Of a stretch of 64,000 nucleotides of DNA, positions 41,487 through 48,263 are shown piece after piece. The position numbers and the translations under genes were made by a program. The stretch is from Pedococcus dokdonensis. Lineage in GTDB: Bacteria > Actinomycetota > Actinomycetes > Actinomycetales > Dermatophilaceae. The stretch spans positions 434,001 to 498,000 of the forward strand of contig NZ_LT629711.1 of NCBI RefSeq assembly GCF_900104525.1. Reading direction: 5' to 3'. Under the pieces are notes generated by a model. That model saw nothing but the letters and a program-made list of their open reading frames with translations. It was not told the origin of the DNA and did no database searches. The first letter of the stretch is position 1. Every line of letters starts with the position of its first letter.

Positions 41487-42095
41487 GTGCAGGTCTGGTA
41501 CGCGAGCTACGGGAGCAACCTGCGTCGCGACCGCTTCCTCCACTACATCGCGGGTGGGCGGCCCGAGGGCGCGAGCCGCACGTATCCCGGGGCCCGTGAC
41601 CGCACACCGCCGGTGGACGACCGACCGCTGACCCTGCCGGGCGCGATGTTCTTCGGGTGGGAGTCGCCGACCTGGGGCGGCGGGATCGCGTTCTACAACG
41701 CTGACTCGGAGGGGCCGACGCTGGCCCGCGCCTACCTCGTGAGCGACCAGCAGTTCGCCGACGTGGCCGCGCAGGAGATGCACCGGCAGCCGGGGGACGA
41801 CCTCGACCTCGGCCAGGTCCTCGAGCACTCGCGACACGACCTGGGGCCCGGTCGCTACGAGGCGCTGCACCTCGTGGGTGAGCTCGAGGGAGCGCCGGTG
41901 TTGACCTTCACCACCCCGGATCCGGCTGCGCTGCAGCTGAACTCGCCCACCGCGGCCTACCTTCGGATGATCGTTGCCGGTCTGCGCGAGACGCACGGAT
42001 CGTCTGACGACGAGGTGCTGGACTACCTCCTCGCCCGACCGGGGCTCGGCGACGAGTGGTGGCGGGATCGACTGGCCGGGCTGCTCAGCGGCTGA
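41487..42095 (+). CDS. Gamma-glutamylcyclotransferase-like fold protein
   Basis: The 202-residue protein opens with VWYASYGSNLRRDRFLHYIA, the glycine-containing YGSNL motif of the GGCT superfamily. The N-terminal third, including PGARDRTPPVDDRPLTLPGA, matches related actinobacterial proteins. GGCT enzymes release 5-oxoproline from gamma-glutamyl compounds, but the catalytic Glu could not be assigned here with confidence. It may bind or process another gamma-glutamyl-like amide. It overlaps the convergent YyaL-type gene by 11 bases at its 3' end. Confidence 0.65.
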   Translation: MQVWYASYGSNLRRDRFLHYIAGGRPEGASRTYPGARDRTPPVDDRPLTLPGAMFFGWESPTWGGGIAFYNADSEGPTLARAYLVSDQQFADVAAQEMHRQPGDDLDLGQVLEHSRHDLGPGRYEALHLVGELEGAPVLTFTTPDPAALQLNSPTAAYLRMIVAGLRETHGSSDDEVLDYLLARPGLGDEWWRDRLAGLLSG

Positions 42096-44061
42096 GTGCC
42101 GTCGTGAGCCCCGCGACGTCGGTGACCGGTGCGTCGCACACGAAGCCACGACACACGTATGCCGCCGCGTGGCCGTCGACGAGGGGCCGGTCGGCCAGGA
42201 GGGGGATGCCCGCTGCGTCAGGTTCGCCCTGCACCAGGACCAGGCCGGGGGACGTGGCCGCGCGGGCGGTGGCGAGCAGCGCCTCGGCGTCGGCGTCGGC
42301 GCCCACGACGGCGACCTGGAGTGGTCCGGCCAGCGCCGCCTCGGCCACAGCCAGCGCCCAGCCACCGAAGCGGGGGTCGCGGCTGGCGAGCTGACCCGAC
42401 GCGTCGAGTGCCGCCTCGGCGCGCTCCCGCAGGCCGGAGTCGCCAGTCAGCGCCGAGCAGGTGAGCAATGCGCCGGCGAGCGACGACTGCCCGGACGGCT
42501 CGGCGTTGTCGGCGGCACTGCGTGGCCGGGTGAAGAGTGCCTCCGCGTCGTCGCCGGTGTCGTGGAAGCCGCCGTCGTCAGCAGCGAACCTGGCCACGGC
42601 CGTGCCGAGCAGCTCGCGCGCGGTGGCGAGCCAGCGAGGGTCGCCCGTGGTCTGGTGGAGCGCCAGCAGACCCTCGGCGAGGTTGCCGTAGTCGTCGGCC
42701 ACTCCCGCCGCCGTGCCGACGGAGCCGTGGCGCGACGTGCGCCGCAGTCGTCCGTCGACCAGGTGGGTGGTGACGACGAACTCGGCGCACCGCACCGCTG
42801 CATCGACGAGGTCGGCGCGGTCGAGGAGGGCGCCGGTGTCGGCCAGCGCGGCGATCGCCAGGCCGTTCCACGACGTGACCACCTTGTCGTCGCAACCGGG
42901 TTGGGGGCGCTGTCGCCGAGCCTCGAAGAGCCGGGTCCGGGTCGCTGCCCACCACGCTGCGTCGTCGGGGTCGGTGAGCAGCTGGAGCGTCGACGAGCCG
43001 TGCTCGAACGTGCCCTGGTCGGTGACCGAGAGCAGCGCAGCGGCCCGCGCACCGTCCTCCTCGCCGAGCACCTCGACGAGCTGGGCAGGCGTCCACGCGT
43101 AGGTGAGCCCTTCGACCCCGTCGGTGTCGGCGTCCAAGGCGGAGGCGAAACCGCCCTCGGGAGTGCGGAGGTCGCGCAAGAGGAAATCGGCCGTCTCCAG
43201 AGCCACCCGTCTGGCCAGTGGGTCACCGGTGGCCCGGTGCAGGTGGGTGTGGACGCGCAGCAGCTGCGCGTTGTCGTAGAGCATCTTCTCGAAGTGGGGG
43301 ACCACCCAGTGGGCATCGACGGAGTAGCGCGCGAAGCCGCCGCCCAGCTGGTCGTAGATGCCTCCCCGCGCCATCGCCTCGCAGGTGCTGGCGGCCATGG
43401 CGAGGGCGTCGGGCGAGCCGGTGCGCCCGTGGTGACGGAGCAGGAACTCGAGCACCATCGACGGCGGGAACTTCGGCGCGCCCCCGAAACCCGCTGCGGC
43501 GTGGTCGAACTGGCCCCGCAGCTGGGACACCGCCGTGTCGAGTGCGCCCTCGTCCAGCCTGCGGCCCGTCGTGGGCGCCGAGATCTCGCGCAGGCGGCTC
43601 GCGATGTGGGCGCCACTGTCGAGCACCCTGTCGCGCTGCGTGGTCCAGGCATCCTTGGCGCCGGCCAGGAGCTGGAGGAACTGCGGCCTGGGGAAGTAGG
43701 TGCCGGCGAAGAACGGGTCGCCGTCAGGGGTCAGCAGACAGGTCATCGGCCAGCCACCGTGGCCGGTGAGTGCGGTGGTGGCCGCCATGTAGACCGCGTC
43801 GATGTCCGGTCGTTCCTCGCGATCCACCTTCACCGCGACGAAGTCCGCGTTCACCGCACGCGCTACTTCCTCGTCCTCGAACGACTCGTGCGCCATGACG
43901 TGGCACCAGTGGCACGCGGCATACCCGACGCTCAGCAGGACGGGCACGTCACGCTCGCGCGCCTCCTCGAACGCCGCCGGCCCCCACTCCTGCCAGTCGA
44001 CCGGGTTGTCACGGTGCTGCAACAGGTAGGGCGACGTGGAGTCAGCGAGACGGTTGGCCAT
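42085..44061 (-). CDS. Thioredoxin-domain protein of the YyaL/SSP411 (DUF255) type
   Basis: The 658-residue protein starts with the conserved NRLADSTSPYLLQHRDNPVD at the ATG at 44061. A thioredoxin-like domain holds the CxxC site in SVGYAACHWCHVMAHESFED and GHGGWPMTCLLTPDGDPFFA. The rest resembles an alpha/alpha-barrel of the six-hairpin glycosidase type: FEKMLYDNAQLLRVHTHLHR, then AYAWTPAQLVEVLGEEDGAR-like and SWNGLAIAALADTGALL. The biochemical role of this widespread family is not settled. A TAGCGT box lies seven bases upstream on the minus strand, so the message is leaderless. Confidence 0.88.
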   Translation of the reverse strand: MANRLADSTSPYLLQHRDNPVDWQEWGPAAFEEARERDVPVLLSVGYAACHWCHVMAHESFEDEEVARAVNADFVAVKVDREERPDIDAVYMAATTALTGHGGWPMTCLLTPDGDPFFAGTYFPRPQFLQLLAGAKDAWTTQRDRVLDSGAHIASRLREISAPTTGRRLDEGALDTAVSQLRGQFDHAAAGFGGAPKFPPSMVLEFLLRHHGRTGSPDALAMAASTCEAMARGGIYDQLGGGFARYSVDAHWVVPHFEKMLYDNAQLLRVHTHLHRATGDPLARRVALETADFLLRDLRTPEGGFASALDADTDGVEGLTYAWTPAQLVEVLGEEDGARAAALLSVTDQGTFEHGSSTLQLLTDPDDAAWWAATRTRLFEARRQRPQPGCDDKVVTSWNGLAIAALADTGALLDRADLVDAAVRCAEFVVTTHLVDGRLRRTSRHGSVGTAAGVADDYGNLAEGLLALHQTTGDPRWLATARELLGTAVARFAADDGGFHDTGDDAEALFTRPRSAADNAEPSGQSSLAGALLTCSALTGDSGLRERAEAALDASGQLASRDPRFGGWALAVAEAALAGPLQVAVVGADADAEALLATARAATSPGLVLVQGEPDAAGIPLLADRPLVDGHAAAYVCRGFVCDAPVTDVAGLTTALSR

Positions 44062-44068
44062 GCCTGCC

Positions 44069-44074
44069 ACGCTA
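44069..44074 (-). promoter_or_regulatory. -10 box TAGCGT (minus), leaderless start of the YyaL-type gene
   Basis: TAGCGT on the minus strand is followed by seven bases and the ATG at 44061. It also fixes this ATG as the start instead of an in-frame GTG/ATG further upstream. Confidence 0.55.
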
Positions 44075-44131
44075 GGCCCTCGCATCGTGTTGGGTGGAGG
44101 AGGCGGCCGTGCTGCTGGCCACCCTCAACTC

Positions 44132-45214
44132 TCATTCCGATCGCGTCAAGACTTCCATGAACTCATGGTTGACGAAGAGAAGCTCTCGGCCGACCTTGAC
44201 CTGGTGCAGCAGACCAGCAGCGACTAGCGAGTGCAGCCACGAGGAGGCGGTCTGACGCGACACGTCGCATCGTTCGACGACCGTGCTGATCCGGCAGTAC
44301 GGCTGCTCGAACAGCACGGCCAGGAACTGGGCATCGCGTCCACCCGATGTTGCAGCACGGGCTCGCTCTGCGATGTGCTCCTGGCAGGCACGGATGGCTG
44401 CGATCTTTCGAGTCGTGGACGTTGCCGATTCACGGACCACATCGAGCATGTAGAGGATCCAGTCGACCCACGCTTCGTCGGCCGTGACCGCTCTGAGCAG
44501 TCGGTAGTAGTCGTTCTTCCGGGCAATAATGGCCCGTGACAGGTAGAGGGTCGGGTCCTGCAGCAAGCCTTTATCGATCAACATCAAGATGTTGATGACG
44601 CGGCCCGTGCGGCCGTTTCCGTCGTGGAAGGGGTGGATTGCCTCGAACTGGTAGTGGGCCACTGCCATGCGCACCAGGGGGTCGAGATCGTCGTCAGCGT
44701 GGACGAAGCGCTCCCAGGCTGACAGCTTTTCGCCGATGAGCGGGGCGCCCTCCGGAGGGGCGTAGACGATCTCGCGCGTGGTTGGATTGGCGATACGCGT
44801 CCCAGGGACAGCGCGAACAGCCATCTCCCTTCCCTGCAGTTCGGAGCAGATACGAGCGGCTGTAGCTGCTGTCAGCGGCCGCTGCCTGATCGATTCCACG
44901 CCGGCGAACAGGGCGCTTCGGTAGCGCAGCGCCTCCTTGGTGGCGTGATCGCCTCCGCCGAGATCGGCGTGCTTGAACAGCTCGTCTGCCGTGGTGACGA
45001 TGTTCTCGATCTCAGAGCTGGCCTGTGCCTCGAGCAATGGAAGGGCGTTGAGGAGGATGTTGGGATTGGGGAGCAGGTGTCCGGCTTGGGCGAGAGTGGC
45101 GAGAGCGGCGCGGGCCTCGACAGTTGCCTTGAGGACGGCTCTGGGCTCCAGATCGATGTGCACGGGTGGCAACGCAGGTAGGTCGTTGTACGGGGCCTCA
45201 GGATTCCAGGGCAC
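44132..45214 (-). CDS. Fic-domain AMP/NMP-transferase with inhibitory helix and C-terminal winged helix
   Basis: Fic proteins transfer a nucleotide (usually AMP) from NTP to target hydroxyls. The 360-residue protein has the catalytic loop HPFHDGNGRTGRVINI, with all key residues, near residue 200. The N-terminal inhibitory motif (S/T)xxxE(G/N) is present as SSEIEN near residue 65, so this is a class II Fic protein that is self-inhibited. The last 70 residues form a winged-helix domain (FEQPYCRISTVVERCDVSRQ, then TASSWLHSLVAAGLLHQVKV), which could bind its own promoter. AAGGAG precedes the GTG at 45214 by seven bases. The gene and its upstream region are visibly less GC-rich than the neighbours, suggesting gene transfer. 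Confidence 0.9.
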   Translation of the reverse strand: MPWNPEAPYNDLPALPPVHIDLEPRAVLKATVEARAALATLAQAGHLLPNPNILLNALPLLEAQASSEIENIVTTADELFKHADLGGGDHATKEALRYRSALFAGVESIRQRPLTAATAARICSELQGREMAVRAVPGTRIANPTTREIVYAPPEGAPLIGEKLSAWERFVHADDDLDPLVRMAVAHYQFEAIHPFHDGNGRTGRVINILMLIDKGLLQDPTLYLSRAIIARKNDYYRLLRAVTADEAWVDWILYMLDVVRESATSTTRKIAAIRACQEHIAERARAATSGGRDAQFLAVLFEQPYCRISTVVERCDVSRQTASSWLHSLVAAGLLHQVKVGRELLFVNHEFMEVLTRSE

Positions 45215-45267
45215 GTGTCAACTCCTTCGACTCATCCGCAAAACATGTTAGGAATTTAGAGAAAACT

Positions 45268-45290
45268 TAACACGTTTCTGCAACGTGTCA
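45268..45290. promoter_or_regulatory. Inverted-repeat operator upstream of the Fic gene
   Basis: TAACACGTT and AACGTGTCA are nearly perfect inverted arms with a five-base spacer. Further half-sites AACATGTTA (45242-45250) and CACGTGTCA (45212-45220, over the start codon) share the ACRTGTYA core. This cluster of sites lies in an AT-rich stretch upstream of the gene and would suit autoregulation by the winged-helix domain. Confidence 0.6.
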
Positions 45291-45319
45291 GGTGGTTCTA
45301 CAGGTCGACACGCCGTCGC

Positions 45320-45886
45320 TCACCGTGGCGCGGGCTCCCAGTCCTCCCGCGTCAGCCGGTAGAGGCGGTGCCGCCGCACCGGGCTGCCCTCGACCACGAG
45401 CGGGTGGTCGAAGTCCGCGGTCTCGTCACGCGTCATACCGAGCTTGCGCATCACGCCCTGCGAGCGCTCGTTGCCCGGCACCACCATCGCCACGATCTCG
45501 TCCAGTCCCAGCGGCCCGAACCCGTGCGCCACGGACGCGCGGGCGGCCTCCGTCGCATACCCCTTGCCCCACGCGGACCTGGCCAGCCGCCAGCCCACCT
45601 CGACGCACGGCGTGAACGCCGCCTCGAACCGCGGGATCGACAGCCCGGTGAACCCGACGAACTCGCCGGTCTCCACGACCTCGACCGCCCACAGGCCCCA
45701 GCCGTGCTCGTCGATGAAGCTCGCGATCTGGTCGGCCATCGCGTCGCTCGCCTCGCGGGTCAGGTGCGCGGGAAAGTGCTCCATCACCGCCGGGTCGTCG
45801 TTGAGGGCGGCGAACGGCTCGCGGTCCGCGTCCCGCCACTCACGCAGCAGCAGTCTCTCGGTGTGCAGCCGGGTCACCTCGGTCAC
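45320..45886 (-). CDS. RimJ/RimL-type GNAT acetyltransferase
   Basis: The 188-residue protein begins RLHTERLLLREWRDADREPF, the classic opening of RimJ/RimL-like acetyltransferases. The acetyl-CoA site is in VEVGWRLARSAWGKGYATEA, and VVPGNERSQGVMRKLGMTRD completes the fold. Such enzymes acetylate ribosomal-protein N-termini or small molecules; the target here is unknown. The GTG at 45886 is preceded by AGGGAG. It lies upstream of the Fic gene on the same strand, 105 bases away, with no sign of co-transcription. Confidence 0.82.
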   Translation of the reverse strand: MTEVTRLHTERLLLREWRDADREPFAALNDDPAVMEHFPAHLTREASDAMADQIASFIDEHGWGLWAVEVVETGEFVGFTGLSIPRFEAAFTPCVEVGWRLARSAWGKGYATEAARASVAHGFGPLGLDEIVAMVVPGNERSQGVMRKLGMTRDETADFDHPLVVEGSPVRRHRLYRLTREDWEPAPR

Positions 45887-46019
45887 GTCGTCGGCTCCCT
45901 CACATCATCAGGTCGGTCACGTCGTCACCGTACGTCGACCCGGGCCTCTGTCGCAGGACGGCGTGAGGCGTTCACCACTCACCCGCGCAGCGCCGCCCCG
46001 CTCGTGACACCGTGGGCTT

Positions 46020-46364
46020 ATGCACGAGGTCGTGGTGGTGGGGGCCGGGCTGGCCGGGCTGACCTGCGCAGTGACGCCGGCCACCACCCTGGCGGCTGCA
46101 CCGGACGACGAGGACCTCGTCCGCCTGGAGCTGGAGCGACTGTGGTCGACCTCGACCCGGGAGTGGGACCTGCTGGTGCGTCACCACGTGGCTGCGGCCC
46201 TGCCTGCCGTCCCACCGCCGCTGGCGCTGCGCCGTCCCGTCGCCCTCGGGGACGGGCGGTTCGTCGCGGGTGACCACCGCGACACCTCCTCGATCCAAGG
46301 GGCCATGGCCTCCGGCCGACGGGTCGCCCGTGCCGTGGCCGCCCACCTGGGTGCGACCCGGTGA
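46020..46364 (+). pseudogene. Internally deleted FAD-dependent amine/phytoene oxidoreductase
   Basis: The 114-residue product joins the N-terminal FAD motif of a large flavoprotein (HEVVVVGAGLAGLTCAV) directly to its extreme C-terminus. The C-terminal part (PVALGDGRFVAGDHRDTSSI, then QGAMASGRRVARAVAAHLG) holds the last FAD-binding segment. Full-length relatives are about 400-420 residues, so roughly 300 residues between residue 18 and residue 30 are missing in frame. It cannot form the enzyme fold and is best read as a pseudogene or a recent deletion. A CACCGT box six bases before the ATG may be what remains of its promoter. The downstream DUF2071 gene overlaps its stop. Confidence 0.75.
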
Positions 46365-47146
46365 CCACCTCTGCGGGACCGCTGCTCGACCCCGAGGGAC
46401 CCGGACTGCCCACGCGCCAGATCATGAGCCAGTGGTGGCGCGACGTCGCCTTCCTGCACTGGTCCGTGGAGTCGTCACTGCTCGCGCCGCTGCTCCCGGC
46501 CGGGGTGCGGCCCGACGAGTTCGACGGGGCGGCCTGGGTCGGTCTCATCGCCTTCCGGATGGTCGACGCCGGCATCGGCCGCGGGGGCCCGGTGCCCTGG
46601 CTCGGGACCTTCCCGGAGACCAACGTGCGGGTCTACAGCGTGGACGACCACGGTCACCACGGGGTCACCTTCCTGTCGTTGGAGGCCTCGCGCCTGCTCG
46701 TGGTGCTCGGCGCCCGGCTGGGCTTCGCCGTCCCCTACCAGTGGGCGTCCATGCGCGTCCGCGACCAGGACGGGCCCCCACGCGGTGGCGCCGGCCGCGT
46801 GCTCACCTACACGAGCCGCCGGTTTCCCCGTGCCGGCTCGGACGGGCTCTCCCGTCCGAGCTCTCGGCTGACCGTGCGCACGGGCGGGCGACGACTCGAC
46901 CCCAGCCCGCTGGAGCACTTCCTGACCGCCCGGTTCGGCCTGCACACCCAGGTGGCGGGTAGGGCACTCTGGGTCCCGAACACGCACGCACCCTGGCCAC
47001 TGCGTTCCGCCGAGCTGGTGGAGCTCGACGACGACCTCGTGGAGGCCGCCGGCCTCGGTGCGGTCGCCCGGACCACCCCGCCAGCCAGCGTGCTGTTCTC
47101 CGACGGTGTGCGCACGACGTTCGGGATGCCCCAGCGCCTCACGTGA
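46361..47146 (+). CDS. DUF2071 (YqjF-like) protein
   Basis: The 261-residue protein starts at a GTG overlapping the previous stop. It contains MSQWWRDVAFLHWSVESSLL, then LLPAGVRPDEFDGAAWVGLI, PWLGTFPETNVRVYSVDDHG and LLVVLGARLGFAVPYQWASM, the pattern of DUF2071/YqjF acetoacetate-decarboxylase-like proteins. Function is not established for the family. Being coupled to the damaged oxidoreductase suggests the two once worked in one pathway. Confidence 0.8.
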   Translation: MTTSAGPLLDPEGPGLPTRQIMSQWWRDVAFLHWSVESSLLAPLLPAGVRPDEFDGAAWVGLIAFRMVDAGIGRGGPVPWLGTFPETNVRVYSVDDHGHHGVTFLSLEASRLLVVLGARLGFAVPYQWASMRVRDQDGPPRGGAGRVLTYTSRRFPRAGSDGLSRPSSRLTVRTGGRRLDPSPLEHFLTARFGLHTQVAGRALWVPNTHAPWPLRSAELVELDDDLVEAAGLGAVARTTPPASVLFSDGVRTTFGMPQRLT

Positions 47147-47197
47147 CGGGGCGCTGCCGCGAGCCTCGGTGCCCTTGCCGGTGGTGCGGTCGCGTCC

Positions 47198-47203
47198 TAC
47201 TGT
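47198..47203 (+). promoter_or_regulatory. -10 box TACTGT ahead of the structured leader
   Basis: TACTGT is followed by five bases and a GTG at 47209. Transcription from here would give either a 13-codon leaderless reading frame or a structured leader of about 77 bases before the hydrolase GTG at 47286. Confidence 0.5.
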
Positions 47204-47208
47204 CGGCC

Positions 47209-47250
47209 GTGGGACACCAAGTCGTGTTTCCACGTCTCCGGGAAGGGTGA
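47209..47250 (+). CDS. Possible leader peptide of 13 residues
   Basis: A GTG five bases after TACTGT opens a reading frame of 13 codons (VGHQVVFPRLREG) that ends in TGA at 47248-47250. It lies within the leader of the hydrolase-molybdoenzyme-WS/DGAT operon. It could be a leaderless uORF that controls downstream folding. Nothing but position and the leaderless pattern supports translation, so confidence is low. Confidence 0.3.
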   Translation: MGHQVVFPRLREG

Positions 47251-47272
47251 GAGACGCACGCCGACGACCCGG
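47209..47272 (+). ncRNA. Structured 5' leader with two stems and a possible pseudoknot
   Basis: GTGGGACAC (47209-47217) pairs with GTGTTTCCAC (47224-47233), and CGTCTC (47233-47238) pairs with GAGACG (47251-47256). The second loop contains CGGG (47239-47242) that can pair with CCCG (47268-47271), and GGGT (47245-47248) that could instead pair with ACCC (47267-47270). The 3' part merges with the purine-rich ribosome region before GTG 47286, so folding could hide it. It does not match a riboswitch class I know by heart, and it may be a new element or an artefact of GC-rich sequence. Confidence 0.35.
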
Positions 47273-47285
47273 AAGCGAGAGCCAC

Positions 47286-48263
47286 GTGACAGCAGTGCAC
47301 GACGCAGGACCCGCACCCCTCCAGCTCGCGGCGCCCTGGGGCGGCACCGGCTGGGTCAGCGACCTCGGCGGGCCGGTGCACTGGGTCGACTACGGCGGCC
47401 CGGAGGCCGACGACGCCACCCAGGGGGTGCCGGTCGTGATGGTGCACGGCCTGGGCGGGTCCCATCTCAACTGGGTCGGGCTCGCCCCTGAGCTGTCCGA
47501 GCACCACCACGTGTATGCCGTCGACCAGGCCGGCTTCGGGCTGACCCCGGGCACGCCGCAGTCGTCCTCGGTGCACGCCAACGCCGACCTCGTGGCGCGC
47601 TTCATCCGTGAGGTCGTCGGCTCGCCGGTCGTGCTCGTCGGCAACTCGATGGGCGGCATGGTGTCGCTCCTGCTGGCCGCCGCCCACCCCGAGCTGGTGG
47701 CCGGGCTGGTGCTCGTCGACCCGTCCCTGCCCGTGCCCCGGGTGCGCCCCGACCTCGCCGTCAGCGCGACCTTCCTCGTCTACGCGACCCCTTTCCTGGG
47801 CGAGCGCTACCTGGCGCTGATGACCAGCCGCCTCACCGACCGCCAGCGGGTCCAGGGCGTCGTCAACCTGTGCTTCGCCGACCCGAGTCGAGCCAACGCC
47901 CAGGTGGTCGACGCCGGGGTCGTCCTCGCCGCGCACCGCCGTGGAGTGCCCGCGCAGGAGGCCGCCTTCCTGGGCGCCGCGCGCTCGCTCATGAAGGTGT
48001 TGGCCAACCCGCGTCGCTATCACTCCCTGATCCGCGGCATCGACCGCCCGGTGCTCCTCGTCCACGGCGAGCGGGACCGTCTGGTGCCCGTCGCAGCGGC
48101 CCGGGCCGTCGCAGCCCAGAACCCCACCTGGACGACCCGCTTCCTTCCCGGCGTCGGCCACACCCCACAGCTCGAGGTGCCCGCGGAGGTGCTGGCCAGT
48201 GTCGGCCCATGGCTGGCGGCCCACGACCTCACGCACCGGGCGAGCCGGACCGCGCTGCCATGA
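47286..48263 (+). CDS. Alpha/beta-fold hydrolase
   Basis: The 325-residue protein starts at GTG 47286 after a purine-rich GGAAGCGAGAG region. The oxyanion hole is in MVHGLGGSHLNWVGLAPELS, the nucleophile elbow is VLVGNSMGGMVSLLLAAAHP with Ser in GNSMGG, and the acid and base are in VLLVHGERDRLVPVAAARAV and LPGVGHTPQLEVPAEVLASV. It is therefore a complete catalytic-triad hydrolase, probably esterase or lipase-like. Its stop overlaps the molybdoenzyme start by four bases, and the WS/DGAT gene ends the operon, so a lipid or wax-ester link is plausible. Confidence 0.85.
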   Translation: MTAVHDAGPAPLQLAAPWGGTGWVSDLGGPVHWVDYGGPEADDATQGVPVVMVHGLGGSHLNWVGLAPELSEHHHVYAVDQAGFGLTPGTPQSSSVHANADLVARFIREVVGSPVVLVGNSMGGMVSLLLAAAHPELVAGLVLVDPSLPVPRVRPDLAVSATFLVYATPFLGERYLALMTSRLTDRQRVQGVVNLCFADPSRANAQVVDAGVVLAAHRRGVPAQEAAFLGAARSLMKVLANPRRYHSLIRGIDRPVLLVHGERDRLVPVAAARAVAAQNPTWTTRFLPGVGHTPQLEVPAEVLASVGPWLAAHDLTHRASRTALP

